Below are positions 36,340 to 47,360 of a DNA stretch of 64,000 nt, piece by piece. A program made the translations under genes and the position numbers. Where the stretch lies: positions 153,771-217,770 of the forward strand of contig MU128947.1 of NCBI GenBank assembly GCA_014904985.1. The letters run 5' to 3'. The notes beneath the pieces are model-generated. The model was given only the letters and a program-made list of their open reading frames with translations. It ran no database searches and had not been told where the DNA came from. This DNA comes from Hydnum rufescens UP504. Taxonomy: Eukaryota > Basidiomycota > Agaricomycetes > Cantharellales > Hydnaceae. The stretch's first letter is position 1; every line of letters begins with the position of its first letter.

Positions 36340-36650
36340 CCAACGTGCATCTGGACTGCGCTGATCAGTACCTGGGCACCAAGGTGTATGCCGCCAACAT
36401 GGCGTCTTGTTGTATGGCCTCCCGAATGATCTTGTTATCCGATTGTGCGAGTGCGAGTGTATGGACGACTCCGATTGGATCGTGCAAAGGTGCGTTGCTC
36501 CGGGAAAAGAAGCTCAGCCCCACGATGCCACTCTCGTCGCTCGCTCGGCCACTTTTGGAAATCATCGACTTGCCGATTCCGGCCAATCCCATCCAGGAAG
36601 CGTTCCGTTTCCCGTGCTCTAATCAGGACATGATCTCTGCCAATATTGAA
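36340..36650 (-). pseudogene. NACHT NTPase P-loop relic
   Basis: Read leftward from about 36640: ERNASWMGLAGIGKSMISKS, with Walker A GLAGIGKS, then GRASDESGIVGLSFFSRSNA, PLHDPIGVVHTLALAQSDNK, IIREAIQQDAMLAAYTLVPR. This is the N-terminal part of a fungal NACHT domain (P-loop, SFFSR, tLA.QLA, then DP.L). The frame ends soon after and neither the Walker B region nor downstream parts are present, so it is a fragment. It represents the part of the domain that the relic at 27590-28215 lacks, but about 8 kb and two unrelated genes lie between them, so they are probably separate remnants. Confidence 0.68.
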
Positions 36651-37820
36651 ACACGGGGGCCTTCGAGGCGTGACGATGGGGCGTCCTCACAACCAGAGTC
36701 ATAGGCCAGGGAGCCGGCATGAGACAGAGACATGACGGCTGCAGATCGTTCTGTGCGACGGGATGTGAGTCAATGATAGGTGGAAAGCACAGGAATCCTT
36801 ACTTTAGAGAAATAATTTTTACTCTTGAAGTGCTCTTGATGAAGCCTTTAGCTAAGCTAGATGGTTTACGGATGTGGAGATTTTACACCCAAACACATGG
36901 AAACGATAGGTGTAGATGTGTGCAAGGCTTTCCAACACGAACGCCGCCAAAACCACAACCATACGATTAATGAGACTTTACACAAATTTTTTGCTATAAA
37001 GCCAAACTTGATGCTGGAAACGGAATCCCAGCTACCGATCAGCCGACGCCAGATCCACATCGGCCTCCATCGTGCTTTCTCCTGCCTGGATGTCGATTAT
37101 GGACGCCTAGACGACAGTGGTAGCTCTAGGCATAGTGGGTACGAGGCGAAAGAAGCGCGGCACAAGCAGAGGGAGAAATGGCTAGCAAAGTTCGGGAAGG
37201 CTGCCGGGCGCATGCAAACGACGGAGGTGAATCCAGAGTTAGTTCAGACCTACTACTATCTTCCCTGCAGGCGTGCTTAACATTACTTATTTTTGACGGG
37301 CCCTTTCGCGTTATTAGAGCCGGGGAGAAATAACTGCTGCATAATAAGGACGCCGCAAAGAATGGAAAATGAGATTGGTTGAAGCAAATAAATCCCATCT
37401 TACGACAATTCACTAACCATGCATGCCGGCATACGATCAATCTGAGAATTCATTCGTGTGCAGTGTTCGGTCGGCCACGGATACGATAGGGACCCTCTTT
37501 GATGAGAACGAGACTGCTCAGGCGATGCGAGTTTTGAGAATAGGGCCAGAGCCCATTTTCTGATCGTCGGCAAGTATTGCAAAGTCTATTGGCTCGGCTC
37601 GTTAGAGATCAAGAATATGCAGAGTCGTGTGCTGTAACACTGGCAAGACCAGTAAGAGCACCATTTTCGAGTCTTGGAAGTGTCCTGGAAGAACTGTAAG
37701 TAATACATGCATCCACATCTGCCCAAGGTCATTGCCGCGAAGCCGGCCCTCCCAAGTTGAAAAAGCAATGAGACTTGGACGTGAGAATGCGGGTAAGTCC
37801 GAATTGCGACAAATTCGGTC
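36651..37820. other. Interval with one unassigned open frame and a dispersed repeat
   Basis: A plus-strand frame (about 36861-37280) encodes SRRQIHIGLHRAFSCLDVDY, GRLDDSGSSRHSGYEAKEAR, WLAKFGKAAGRMQTTEVNPE; its composition looks protein-like but I recognise no family and see no convincing start or splice partner. Downstream, about 37610-37765, lies the second copy of the repeat found at 27005-27135. Confidence 0.4.
37610..37765 (-). repeat. Dispersed repeat / gene fragment, copy 2
   Basis: The reverse strand carries GAGGGCCGGCTTCG, then TACAGTTCTTCCAGGACACT, TCCAAGACTCG and CACACGACTCTGCATATTCT, matching 27005-27135 with indels. One frame reads VLPGHFQDSKMVLLLVLPVL. Confidence 0.55.
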
Positions 37821-39180
37821 ATGCCTCCTGCGACTTTGACACCCATCGCAGAGCTTACAGGTGGGGGGTTTCTTGCCTTCCGAACCCATCTTTGTATAGT
37901 AGCTCATGAACTCTGGTCTAGTCAGGTCATGAGGATCGGACTTGGCATCTGGCCTGGAACCCAAAACACCCTCTGCTGGCTTCGTGCTCTGCAGATAAAT
38001 CTGTCCGTCTTTTTTCCTACGGGACTCAGAATGGTTTGTTAGACTCTCCTAAATTTAATCCTGCCACCTCGATCCCTTCGGTTCATTCTCGAACTGTGCG
38101 GAGTGTTGCTTGGAGTCCATCGGGTAAATCTTTGGCGACTGCGTCGTTTGACTCGACAGTTAGTATTTGGGAACGCAGTTCAGGTAGTGACGACGATGGA
38201 ACTGCCTCTTCCGGGGAATGGGAGTGTGTCAGCACTCTTGAAGGGCATGAGAGTGAGTGCAAGAGCGTAGGATACTCGTTCAATGGTAGCTTGCTTGCGA
38301 GCTGTAGTCGCGATAAGAGTGTATGGATCTGGGAAGGTACGTGCGTTTCCTTAGAGTATTTTCTCCTTCTCACCGTCTCGTAACGTCTAGTCCAGCCTGA
38401 CGCCGATTTCGAGTGTATAAGTGTGCTCATGGAGCATACGCAGGATGTCAAATGCATCGCGTGGCATCCGAAGGAAGAGGTGAGCGAAATCGCCCGCTAT
38501 CATCTTATCGCCCCCCTACAGCTTAGCCACGATATAGATTCTAGCCTCGGCTTCGTATGATGACACCATCAAGCTCTATCTAGATGATCCGGAGGACGAT
38601 TGGTACCCATTCACGACTCTCACAGGCCATACATCGACCGTCTGGTCTCTGTCGTTCTCTCCTAGCGGCAGATACCTTGCGTCGTGCTCCTCCGACTTGT
38701 CTATCAAAATCTGGCAGCGCGAGCAGGCGCCTGGGAATAGGGGGGAGAAATGGACGTGCCAGCTGACGATCCCAAATGCCCATTCACGCGCTATATATTC
38801 CGTGTCCTGGACCATTGCCCAGGAGGCTAGCGCCGGTTCTGATGAAGAGCTCGGATGGTTGGCCAGTGGAGGCGAGGACGGGAGGATTAATATCTGGCAA
38901 ATTCAAGTTTGTATCTCCCTCTGTTTTCCGATCCGATGTTCGGCTTCACGGCTTACGCCTTGGTTGCATACAGGCACCCGAAAAATCGAGCGGATCAAAC
39001 TCTTCATTGAGATATTCGCTCTTGGTGTCGCAATCATCTGCACATGGAGTAGCGGATGTGAATGCGGTGGCTTGGTGTCCGAGGGACGGCTTTCGGGATC
39101 TACTGGGATCTGTAGGGGATGACGGACTGCTCAGAGTGTGGAGAATTGAGCTGGTAGGTGAGGACACAGTAATGTTGTAA
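37821..39180 (+). CDS. CIA1: Cytosolic iron-sulfur assembly WD40 protein Cia1 (CIAO1)
   Basis: Seven-blade WD40 protein of the CIA targeting complex that delivers Fe-S clusters to cytosolic and nuclear apoproteins. Exons 37821-37860, 37926-38336, 38391-38479, 38538-38906 and 38974-39180 sum to 1116 nt, 371 residues. Blades: ELTGHEDRTWHLAWNPKHPL, LASCSADKSVRLFSYG, SRTVRSVAWSPSGKSLATAS, FDSTVSIWERSS, SECKSVGYSFNGSLLASCSR, DKSVWIWE, TQDVKCIAWHPKEEILASAS, STVWSLSFSPSGRYLASCSS, WLASGGEDGRINIWQIQ, VNAVAWCP, LLGSVGDDGLLRVWRIE. The start MPPATLTPIAEL is chosen because its intron phase fits GHEDRTW. The frame is clean. Confidence 0.93.
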
Positions 39181-39330
39181 TGCATGTACAGTGAGCGATA
39201 CGTAAAATAGGACGTGGTACAAATGGGACCAAAGAGCAACAAAATCGTTCACCTGCACTACACCCTTCGGGAACTGGTTCTGTGGGATGATTTGTAAACA
39301 AGTACAGTACGAGTTGAAGGAGATAATATT

Positions 39331-40883
39331 CTAGTTAGCCCTGTATTCGGCCTTTGTCGGATGGTCCTCGTATCGTCGAATAAACTCAACGCCCGCAAGC
39401 CTCTGCTGGAGTATCAGCTCGTCCTTGGACGTGGCGCATACGCATTGAACTTCAAACGCCTTTGCGGCATCCGATTTTACGACAGGTGCCTCCACTTCGG
39501 AGTATATAGGAACCAGAAGATTTTCCAGCATACAACAACACTTTCAACCCATGTCAGCAGTCGCTCCAGGCTTTGTGTCACGGGGAAGACAACGGGGGGC
39601 TTACTGAGGAAATCGTGATTGATTTTGTTAGCTTCAAATTACGTTTGCCTTTTGGAGAGGACGATGTGGCATCTTGACTCAGACTTTCAAACAGTACTTC
39701 GAAGACCAACTGGTGAGCGACGTTTATGGGTGTCTTGGTGCCCAGAAGAGTGGATGGACGGATGAAGTCGTCACTAGGCACTCGCGCAAGATGCGTCAAC
39801 CGATATGAATGGCCCTCTGGGATCGTAACCAAGGGAGAATTTGCGCTTGGGGCATCGATAGGCGACGGAAGGCCCCAAACGGAACTCTCGAGTACAAGAT
39901 GACGGGATGAATGAAGGGAAAACGGAATAGGAGTCTCACTACCTGGAGTTATACACGAGGGGGCTGAGGCGAAATGTGAGTCGGGAGGAGATGTATGGTT
40001 CACCACAAACAGGCGAAGTCTTCGAGTTATTCGGTCGATTGGTTTGGTGGGGGTTTTAATCGATTGAATGCCATAGGTCGTACATATGAAGGCGCTGACT
40101 GAATGTATAGCAAGTGTCGCCGGTGGATGTGCGAGGGTGAGATCGAAATTTAGGATCCCCCCAACTGTGAGGTGTTGTGACACAGTCGATACCGCATATG
40201 GCTGCAGTGGCCGCGTGAATGAGGAGGAAGTAAGTGCATATATCACGAGCGACACACTCACTCCGATCTCGGGATCGAAACCTTCCATCCAGAGATTCAA
40301 GTCGTTGGTTTCGCCATCTCTACGGAAACCCTTGTCAAAGGGCGAAGTGTGGGGATATGACCTAACCTTACGCTGCTGGGCTAACGATGATCTTGATTTT
40401 CTGGTCTGTCGTAATATCAGAGGCTACTACGCCATTCCCCTTAGCGGTGGCAACTATCCTGTAAAATACCCGACCAAGTTTAGATCTTTCTGAGGGGGCT
40501 AAGGACGATGGCAGGATGATCGTGAAAGCGAAGTGGTGCTGTCCCTTTTCGAGGGGAAGGTCGTCGTTTGGACTAGCAAGAATGACTTCCGCCTCGGTAG
40601 TCTCGCCAGCCTCATACCTGAAACAACTGCGAGTCAGCGGGGCACAATTACACATAAGCGCCGAGACTGACTCGTTGTTACTGAAGAGGAGACTATATAT
40701 CTTGACCAGCCTGACTGAGAGAGACTTGATGCATTTGCGCTTGGGCAAGGTCAAAGTAACCACGCCTGTGACCATGGGGTCCGCAGAAGGAACATGCTCC
40801 GGTGCTGGCGAAGGCCGCAAGAAAGCAAAGGTCTGATTCAAAGTGAGTTTTATTGTGGGCGAAACGAGAAGTTGCGCGAGCAT
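39331..40883 (-). CDS. Arrestin-fold domain protein
   Basis: Starts at 40883 (MLAQLLVSPTIKLTLNQTFA) and ends at 39331; four exons. The N-terminal arrestin sandwich shows VTGVVTLTLPKRKCIKSLSV, a short intron at about 40673-40614, then TTEAEVILASPNDDLPLEKG, HHFAFTIILPSSLAPSERSK, VFYRIVATAKG. The second domain has GFDPEIGVSVSLVIYALTSS, GILNFDLTLAHP, ITRRLRLFVVNHTSPP, LVLESSVWGLPSP, RLTHLARVPSDDFIRPSTL and INVAHQLVFEVLFE. The last exon opens with a cysteine cluster (CCCMLENLLVPIYSE). Fungal alpha-arrestins recruit Rsp5-type ubiquitin ligases to membrane transporters; no PPxY motif is evident, so the adaptor role is uncertain. It is convergent with CIA1, with 150 bp between stops. Confidence 0.8.
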
Positions 40884-43800
40884 GTTGGATTACGAGGAAG
40901 AACGAAACGACATAAACTCAAGTACCAGTCAAAAATACCGAGTCATTTTCAAACCCACACTGTAATTAGTCTGTAATCCTTCATGGAACCAGATTGTTCA
41001 GCAACGTCAGGTCAGGAACGGATGATTACAATTGAATCGGGTGATGCCGGGGGCATAACCTCAATCATTGCGGATGTATTCTTCTCTCGCCCAGAGCATT
41101 CGTCACTTCTTTTCACTAGGCACAGCTGGCACCGGAGCATCGAATTTTTAAGGAAACCTGCTCGTACTCTCAGAATTCTCTCTCGTAACCGCAGAGGATA
41201 ATGTGTGGTCCGTATACAGTAAGATACACACATCCATAGAGTCCTTGGTGACTCGACTCGAAGCCACCACAGTAATGCTAATGCCGTCATCAGCCACAAA
41301 AAATCGGCCCAATAGACCGAAGCTACAAATATCCAATGAAGGGGTTACATAACCGACGGAGCGCGATTTAAAATATAGGTTGGAATGATACTTAAAAGGA
41401 AGGTGGCGAGAGCGTGGGTCTGAACCGCCGCATTCAACCTTCTGGCCTTTGATGCGATGCTAAGGCAGCCCCTACTTTCAGGATTCCGGATCTCGAAAAT
41501 AATCCCAATTTCGGCCCTGTGGCTGAAGTCGGATTCTCGGTATGACCAAAGTCTGCGGCCGATCCCGGAGATACCTGTAGGCAGCCCGAAGCGGTATATG
41601 GGAGAGAGCTCCACCACCATCACCAATCAAGGTGATCTCTTTCTCCTTCCAACATGCCACATGGCCATACTATGAGGCGAAAGAGAACCCGAGTTACAAT
41701 GGACCCATGACCGAACTATTGACAGAGCTATTTTCGATGGCGAAATTGGCAACTCGGGCGTACAAGTCCCATGTCTCGTCCGAACTTTGTGATGATCCAG
41801 CATCTACTGAGCAGATTGAACTCCCTGACCCGAGTATGAAGCCTAAAATAGGAAACTGGTGTTCCTTGATGGTTGCGATTAGCGCCCATTGTTACGTCTT
41901 TTCATCGCGGCATCAATCAATCGCAGCCGGCTGTCACGCTTGATCTAAAATGCCTTCCTCCTGGCTTTGTTGCCATCCCTTCAGACTCTCCATTCCCTCA
42001 CTTCTTATTTTACTGCTGGCAAGAAAGACTTCCACATGGATATCTGTGGAATTACGCGTTGTTTACACCTTCGGAAAGTCCGATGTACCGCCTATAACGA
42101 TGGAATCCGTTATGCTCTCTGGCCCATGGTCTAGGCCAAGCGCATACTCTGCTTATAGGGGCTCCCATAGTACCCATCCCGCCTTGGCTTCCCGTGGGGA
42201 TTCGGAGAGTCACCAGACAATTATAAACAATTATAATGGACGACGATCCGATCTGTGAGCAACAGATGTCTCGGGTTGCATGTTCCTTGTCACGCTCATT
42301 CCATTTTTGACCCCTTGAAAATACCAATGAGGATACAGGCCCACCCCTAGCACCACCCGAAATCTTGCTCTCGGGCTCCTGGAAGTGTCCTCTCTCCAGC
42401 CGTGGGCCTCTCCCAAAACCGGGACACGGGCAATAATCCACTCAATAGGCGGCGACGGACCAGGGATTTCATGCCGGCTGGACCCCCAAGGGTTCTCTCA
42501 CCTGGGATTATCTCCGCGGTCCTCCAGACTAGACGCAGATCTATTTATTTGACTGTCTTCCATTTACTTGGTGCTCTCGGGTGCTTGGGTCACCTCTGGG
42601 CTATCCCATTTAGACTGTTCATTTTTGGACAATCCTATAGTCTACGTCTCCATTTAGGATAATTCTATTCACCACCCGGGTGCTACCCTCCCCGTCTGCT
42701 GAGCTCCTGCCGAGCATTATTTGAGGCAGTGCAGGGTGGAAATTTCCGGCATTCTGGCATTGTAGTTTGTTGCTAAGGCGCAAAGCAAGCGAGGTCCGTG
42801 GTCACGGCGCGACCCCTGGTTATTGAAGGCGGCCTTCGCATGGCCGGCTGTCTCCGGCAAGTCACGCGACTTCCCCATCGTTCCAGACTCATTTCTTTAT
42901 CGGCGCATATCCGGCTCATGGCCAAGAGGGTGGGCGAAGGGTCTTGTTGCGGCCCGCCTGACATCTCTCTGAGCACTGGGAGATCTTTGTTCTTATTGTG
43001 ACGAGGAGGGAACCATCATCCAGGTATATGCCAGCCCTCACCCTATATCCACTCGAGAACCTCCTAAATTCATCTCTGGATTCTAATCTGTCTGACTATT
43101 ATAATTTTTATCGGCCGGTCGCACCAGGACCACAGCATAATTCGTTCCAAACACCCCCACCTCCAAAAGGGAAATTTCCATGTCCTGCGATACCACCCTT
43201 TTCTCCTATGGCCCTCGGACGAGCGTGTTAAACGGAGGAGTTCAAGTGGATCACCGTGGATGGTGGGCGGAAGCAAGAACTTATATTCGGCGGCCCGGTA
43301 CAATATATCTTATGTAATACGTGTCCTCCAACAGAACGGTGCAGGACACAGTCCTAGACATGGTAGTGGATCCTAATAACTAACGGAAATAGACGCGCTA
43401 CGAGCTCGATCTTTGAGCGCGACCGGGAATTAATATATCGACCTCAGTCAAAGGGAGAAAGCTCGACCTCACCCGCAATTCGAATGACCCATATCGACAG
43501 AAAATGTAGATCCCCGAGTTTGGCTGTGTGTCCGTTGTTGGTGTGGTCGAGTTATGAGTATATATATGGTAGATATTTCCTGTGGACGCCTTTGGGTTTT
43601 AGAGCTTACTAACGTGCATAATTCCGACTTACCAATATGATTTGTGCTTGAGTGGGAAAGCTGGAGGAGAATATCTCCTCCCCGTCCACCACTGGTCGCC
43701 TGTGTGGCATTTCCCCCGGCGCTGCCACCATTCCCGGTAGCTACGAAGGAGTCGATTAAATGGATATGAGAATTGGGGTGGGATAGGCTTACAGATGCCC

Positions 43801-44002
43801 AAGCGATTGCCTGAAGTGTCCATTGCGAGCCACACGCTAATTGCACGGCGGTCCTGGGGAAGAAAAATGGAACGGTCCTTTTCTATACTGCATTTTGGAA
43901 GATAGTATTCAATAAGCGCACAGCGTGAGAAATTAACCATTTACAATTCAGTAGAAGCGACATGATATAACAGCGACTAACGTTGCCGACTGTTAATACC
44001 GT
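40884..44002. other. Accessory interval with unassigned open frames
   Basis: About 3.1 kb without a recognisable gene. Minus-strand frames at 41012-41626 encode hydrophobic stretches (VYWADFLWLMTALALLWWL, ATFLLSIIPTYILNRAPS), perhaps a decayed membrane protein. Plus-strand frames at 41632-42097 and minus-strand frames at 43469-43940 have no motif. One copy of the foldback repeat family lies at 42757-42852. Confidence 0.4.
42757..42852 (+). repeat. Foldback repeat family, copy A (partial)
   Basis: Contains CATTGTAGTTTGTTGCTAAG, GGTCCGTGGTCACGGCGCGA and GGTTATTGAA..GGCCTTCGC, shared with copies at 45840-45990 (inverted), 46165-46620 and 48995-49377 (inverted). Confidence 0.75.
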
Positions 44003-44011
44003 ATGAGAACC

Positions 44012-44902
44012 CAGACTCCTTCCCAGTCGTTGTGTGGCTTCCCTCGCGGTTAGTCTCCACATATAGTAGTCAAGTCCTAAATCCGAGTTTTGGATCCGAT
44101 GGATTACATAATACATTATGAAATAATAGCGGAAATTAACTAAAACCCGATCATCTATGCCGAAAAAACAACGCGGGAAGCCAGCACAACGACTGGCACC
44201 ATTGTTGTTTGTGTCGAAGTTTGTTTACATCGGATACAAGATTAAGTCCGGATTTCCGTTCCCCGCCTATGCACACACCTCCGACCTTGACTGCTCTCGA
44301 TACCATTTTAGTATCATTGCATGAAAATTTTAACACCATAGCCTCTTTTTGGTCGGCCCTGCTGGGGAGCCACTTACTCCGCCAAATTTCAGGTCCACAA
44401 TTTGGACTCCGCTTCAATGCCTCGCACTTACGCAGTGAACAAATCCATGAATTTTCGTACATGAAACTGTCTTCAAAACTCGAAAGGGATACCCCGGCTC
44501 TGTGGAATCTCCTTATAAGCCTGCTTGCTTCTGATCCCAGTGACAATTTTCTGCCTGTGAAAGACAAGCTGGGAGACAATAGTTGGCTGCCGAACGAAAC
44601 TGGATATCTTCAGTAGTGGGCAGAGGGTCCATGAATATGATGTCGTCAGAAGTGTGTGCATAGGCGGGGAATGGAAATCCGGACTTAATTTTGTATCCGA
44701 TGTAAACAAACTTCGACACAAACAACAATGGTGCCAGTCGTTGTGGTGGCTTCCCTGCGTTGTGTTTTCGGCATAGATGATCGGTTTTAGTTAATTTCCG
44801 CTATTATTTTATAATGTATTATGTAATCCATCGGATCCAAAACTCGGATTTAGGACTTGACTAACCGCGAGGGAAGCCACACAACGACTGGGAAGGAGTC
44901 TG
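44012..44902. mobile_element. Mutator-like non-autonomous element (Pack-MULE-like), 891 bp
   Basis: Flanked by identical 9-bp ATGAGAACC at 44003-44011 and 44903-44911. The ends CAGACTCCTTCCCAGTCGTT (44012) and its exact inverse (to 44902) begin long terminal inverted repeats of about 270 bp, left 44012-44282 and right 44644-44902, differing by a few substitutions and a 13-bp insertion near 44050 in the left arm. Long TIRs plus a 9-bp duplication are the hallmarks of Mutator-like elements. The unique centre carries an open frame unrelated to transposase, so the element is non-autonomous and may have captured its cargo. Confidence 0.87.
44209..44616 (+). CDS. Open frame inside Mutator-like element, DUF6589-like fragment
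   Basis: The 135-codon frame begins inside the left TIR and runs through the unique centre. The central part reads LDTILVSLHENFNTIASFWS, LLGSHLLRQISGPQFGLRFN, ASHLRSEQIHEFSYMKLSSK, LERDTPALWNLLISLLASDP. The pattern FNA.H....QI.EF....S.K....P.LWNLL..LL resembles the N-terminal region of large DUF6589-type proteins that are abundant in Agaricomycete mobile DNA; this is recognition by pattern only. There are no introns and the start and end are supplied by the TIRs. It could be a captured fragment, transcribed or not. Confidence 0.45.
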   Translation: MCRSLFTSDTRLSPDFRSPPMHTPPTLTALDTILVSLHENFNTIASFWSALLGSHLLRQISGPQFGLRFNASHLRSEQIHEFSYMKLSSKLERDTPALWNLLISLLASDPSDNFLPVKDKLGDNSWLPNETGYLQ

Positions 44903-44911
44903 ATGAGAACC

Positions 44912-45394
44912 CAATTCCTGGCCCGAGACCTGATTTTTCCCCCCCCCCGGAATTTTTCGCAATATCTTTACATGATGCTTAGTTTAAAATATATCTTCAA
45001 TGGTGGATATTACTGTAACATATGGGGCAGTGAGTACAGTGTTTTTTGGTCTACCTTGGATTTCGACAATGTGCCACAAGAAGACCTATAGCTAGAAGAC
45101 GTTATAATAATATTGCTCCAACGTCTCTATTTGGTGGGGTCGAATGGGCCTCAAACTTCGTTTCCTCAGCCAGAAGCAAGATCGTGGCAGACATCTGAAA
45201 ACTCCTAGTCCCCCGATTGAGCGTATAAATCAGATCTGGAGCACCCCCTTGCTAGAAAGGTATGCTTTTCATGAAAGGGGGTGGCTCCTTTCATGCAGAC
45301 CAGATTTCACAAGTCGCAATTCAAGTCACATGAATCAATTTGATTCATAGTTCCACAAGCACTTACATATCTGGGAATCCCCAAATTCCAATCC
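44912..45394. other. Accessory sequence, no gene recognised
   Basis: Contains a C run at 44940-44947 and short open frames without motifs. Confidence 0.4.
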
Positions 45395-45655
45395 CGACTC
45401 TAAAGCCATTGGGACGGCCTGGACAGTGGGGGCGATGTGTCGGGATGCACTGATGTTTTAGGACAGAGGCTTCTTAATCCTTACCGTATATCGCGCAGTT
45501 CGAAAGTTGTGTCATCTCGTCAAAGATTTTCTTCATAGCCGGGTTCAAGGCTTTAGGTTGGGTCTACCGGTGTCAAAATTATTTCGGGCATTGCTTACTC
45601 GATAACGTCGATCTCTGTAAGCTCGCATATCCAAGAAATCCTCTCCCCACTAAGG
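45395..45655 (+). repeat. Direct repeat family R, copy 1
   Basis: Opens CCCGACTCTAAAGCCATTGG, and after an insertion continues GTCAAAATTATTTCGGGCAT, CTCGATAACGTCGATCTC and ATATCCAAGAAATCCTCTCC. Copies at 47090-47195 (without the insertion) and 47866-47935. Confidence 0.8.
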
Positions 45656-45839
45656 GTATGGTCGTCAAGGGTTGGACCTAAACAAGACCCGCGCTACTCC
45701 CAGTAAATAGAAAATTCACTCTCTCCTCGTTCGCATCATCCCAGAGAGAGCACTCATTAACAAGATATACTTTGAACAGGCACCAATCTACCCGCTGAGG
45801 AAGGAAGAGGTGATGTGCTGCAGTGAAGGCGGTAAACCC

Positions 45840-46620
45840 AGCCCAGGATGTAGTAGAGTGACAGTCGGAGCTGGAGAATGGAGGCATGCCCGGAAAGCCG
45901 CGTACAGATAATGTGAAGGCTGTTTTCAATAACCAGAGAGGTGACCACGGACCTTGCTTGCTTCGTGCCTTCGGCGTCGACGGTTGAGATGTACTGGTTA
46001 CTCCGAAGTACGGGTGGAGCCGAAGCTGCACTGCCATGGAAGCACAGCCATGGAAAAAATTCCCAAATAAGGAGATTTTCGTAGCACGTGCGCAACTTCG
46101 GCTCCACCCGTACTTTGGAGTACCCAGTACGTTTCAACCGTCGATGACGGATGATCTTGCGCCTAAGGCGCGAAGCAAGCAAGGTCCGTGGTCACCGCGC
46201 GACCTCTCTGGTTATTGAAAATGGCCTTCGCATTACCTGTACGCGGCTTTCCAGGCATGGGCATCTTATTCCAGTTATTTCTTTTGTTAACTCGCCTCCA
46301 TTCTCTGGCTCTGACTGTTATGGAGTGTTGTCTTGTGCCAATTCCCCCCATCCCACAAAGAAAATAGTACCTCAGAGGAACGAGCTGGCTGCAAAGCTGA
46401 CCGCCATCTCCCAGTTCTCGAATACGTTTAAGTCAACAACCCGATGTTTGCTATGAATCTTGCTTGTCCTTTCAGCTTAAGCGCCCATTCGGGTATTTGC
46501 GATGCTAGGCTGTTTTCTTCCAATTGTGAACAGCGATCCCGACAGCTGGAATGCGGAGGACGGCGTGCCTTCTTTCAGTAGTAACGCTACTGCCACTAAG
46601 CTGCATACCTTCTTTACCGC
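45840..46620. repeat. Large foldback (copies B and C) with NcoI-like CCATGG loop
   Basis: The left arm 45840-46030 (inverted copy B) pairs with the right arm 46085-46325 (copy C). Shared blocks include GGTCCGTGGTCAC, GGTTATTGAAAA, GCCTTCGCAT and CGAAGTACGGGTGGAGCCGA, each present in both orientations. The loop of about 55 bp contains repeated GCCATGGAAGCACAG and CCCAAATAAGG. Copy C continues to 46620 with CAGCTTAAGCGCCCATTC and TGCTAGGCTGTTTTCTTCCA, which reappear inverted at 49060-49170. No protein is encoded. Confidence 0.8.
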
Positions 46621-46876
46621 TAACTCGATGACGCCCCTCTCCCGCACTTCCACCCAAAATTCTTACACGAGGGGCTTGCACCATTAATCCTAGGGCGTTG
46701 TTTCCGCATGCTATCTCGGAACTTCAGCATTCGAATCATCCTCCCCGATCGTCATCGCAGCAACACTCTCGACGAGGGCCATGAACCCGAACCCTTCCCA
46801 TCCACATCCCCTACTTCATAAGAGCATACTCATGACGAATGGGTGACCCAACAGGTGCCACACCACCCACGACGTC

Positions 46877-47070
46877 ATGGCAAACGCTACCAAAATCAAT
46901 GCCCCCGAACATGATATTGAGCAAGTCACGGTCTACGGCGACCGCGCAGTAATCAGACGAAAGTTTCCTGTGGAGATGCAGGTCAGAGCGTGTTCGGCTG
47001 TGCTGCTAGATCCTGCGCGCTCAACTCTGCATTGCAGGCCGGTCGCAGTATAAATCATCGGTAGCGGCGG
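46877..47070 (+). pseudogene. DUF4140/DUF4139 (mucoidy-inhibitor-A-like) N-terminal fragment
   Basis: MANATKINAPEHDIEQVTVY GDRAVIRRKFPVEMQ followed by a plausible intron (GTCAGA...TTGCAG) and AGRS. This is the N-terminal strand pattern of the family (VTVY.DRA.V.R...V....G). The reading frame stops within a few codons and nothing further of the family is present, so only the 5' end of a host gene remains. Confidence 0.62.
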
Positions 47071-47089
47071 CAAGCGCCAATCCCCGACT

Positions 47090-47195
47090 CTAAAGCCGTT
47101 GGGACGGTCCGATGTCAAAATTATTTCGGGCATTGCTAACTCGATAACGTCGATCTTCGCTGTAAGCTCGGATATCCAAGAAATCCTCTCCCCTT
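47090..47195 (+). repeat. Direct repeat family R, copy 2
   Basis: Contains CCCGACTCTAAAGCCGTTGG, GTCAAAATTATTTCGGGCAT, ACTCGATAACGTCGATCTTC and ATATCCAAGAAATCCTCTCC, matching 45395-45655. Confidence 0.8.
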
Positions 47196-47360
47196 AATCT
47201 CGACAAGGAAGGTGCCACAGAGTATGGCTCTGTGGTCGTTATCTCGTCATTCGCAAGCTTGGTTGGGGCCACTTTAACATCGTGTAGGTTGTAAATGATT
47301 GACAGTAACAAGACCATTAACCACCGCTTCCCTCAACTGCCACACTAACGACGCGTCGCT

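Noticed and set aside
36861..37280. 139-codon plus-strand frame as a gene
   Set aside because: Protein-like composition but no recognised family, start context or partner exons; only mentioned in the interval entry.
42360..42400. Third copy of the PGHFQDS repeat (GHFQEPESKI on the minus strand)
   Set aside because: Similarity is limited to about 15 bp and the flanks do not match the copies at 27.0 and 37.6 kb.
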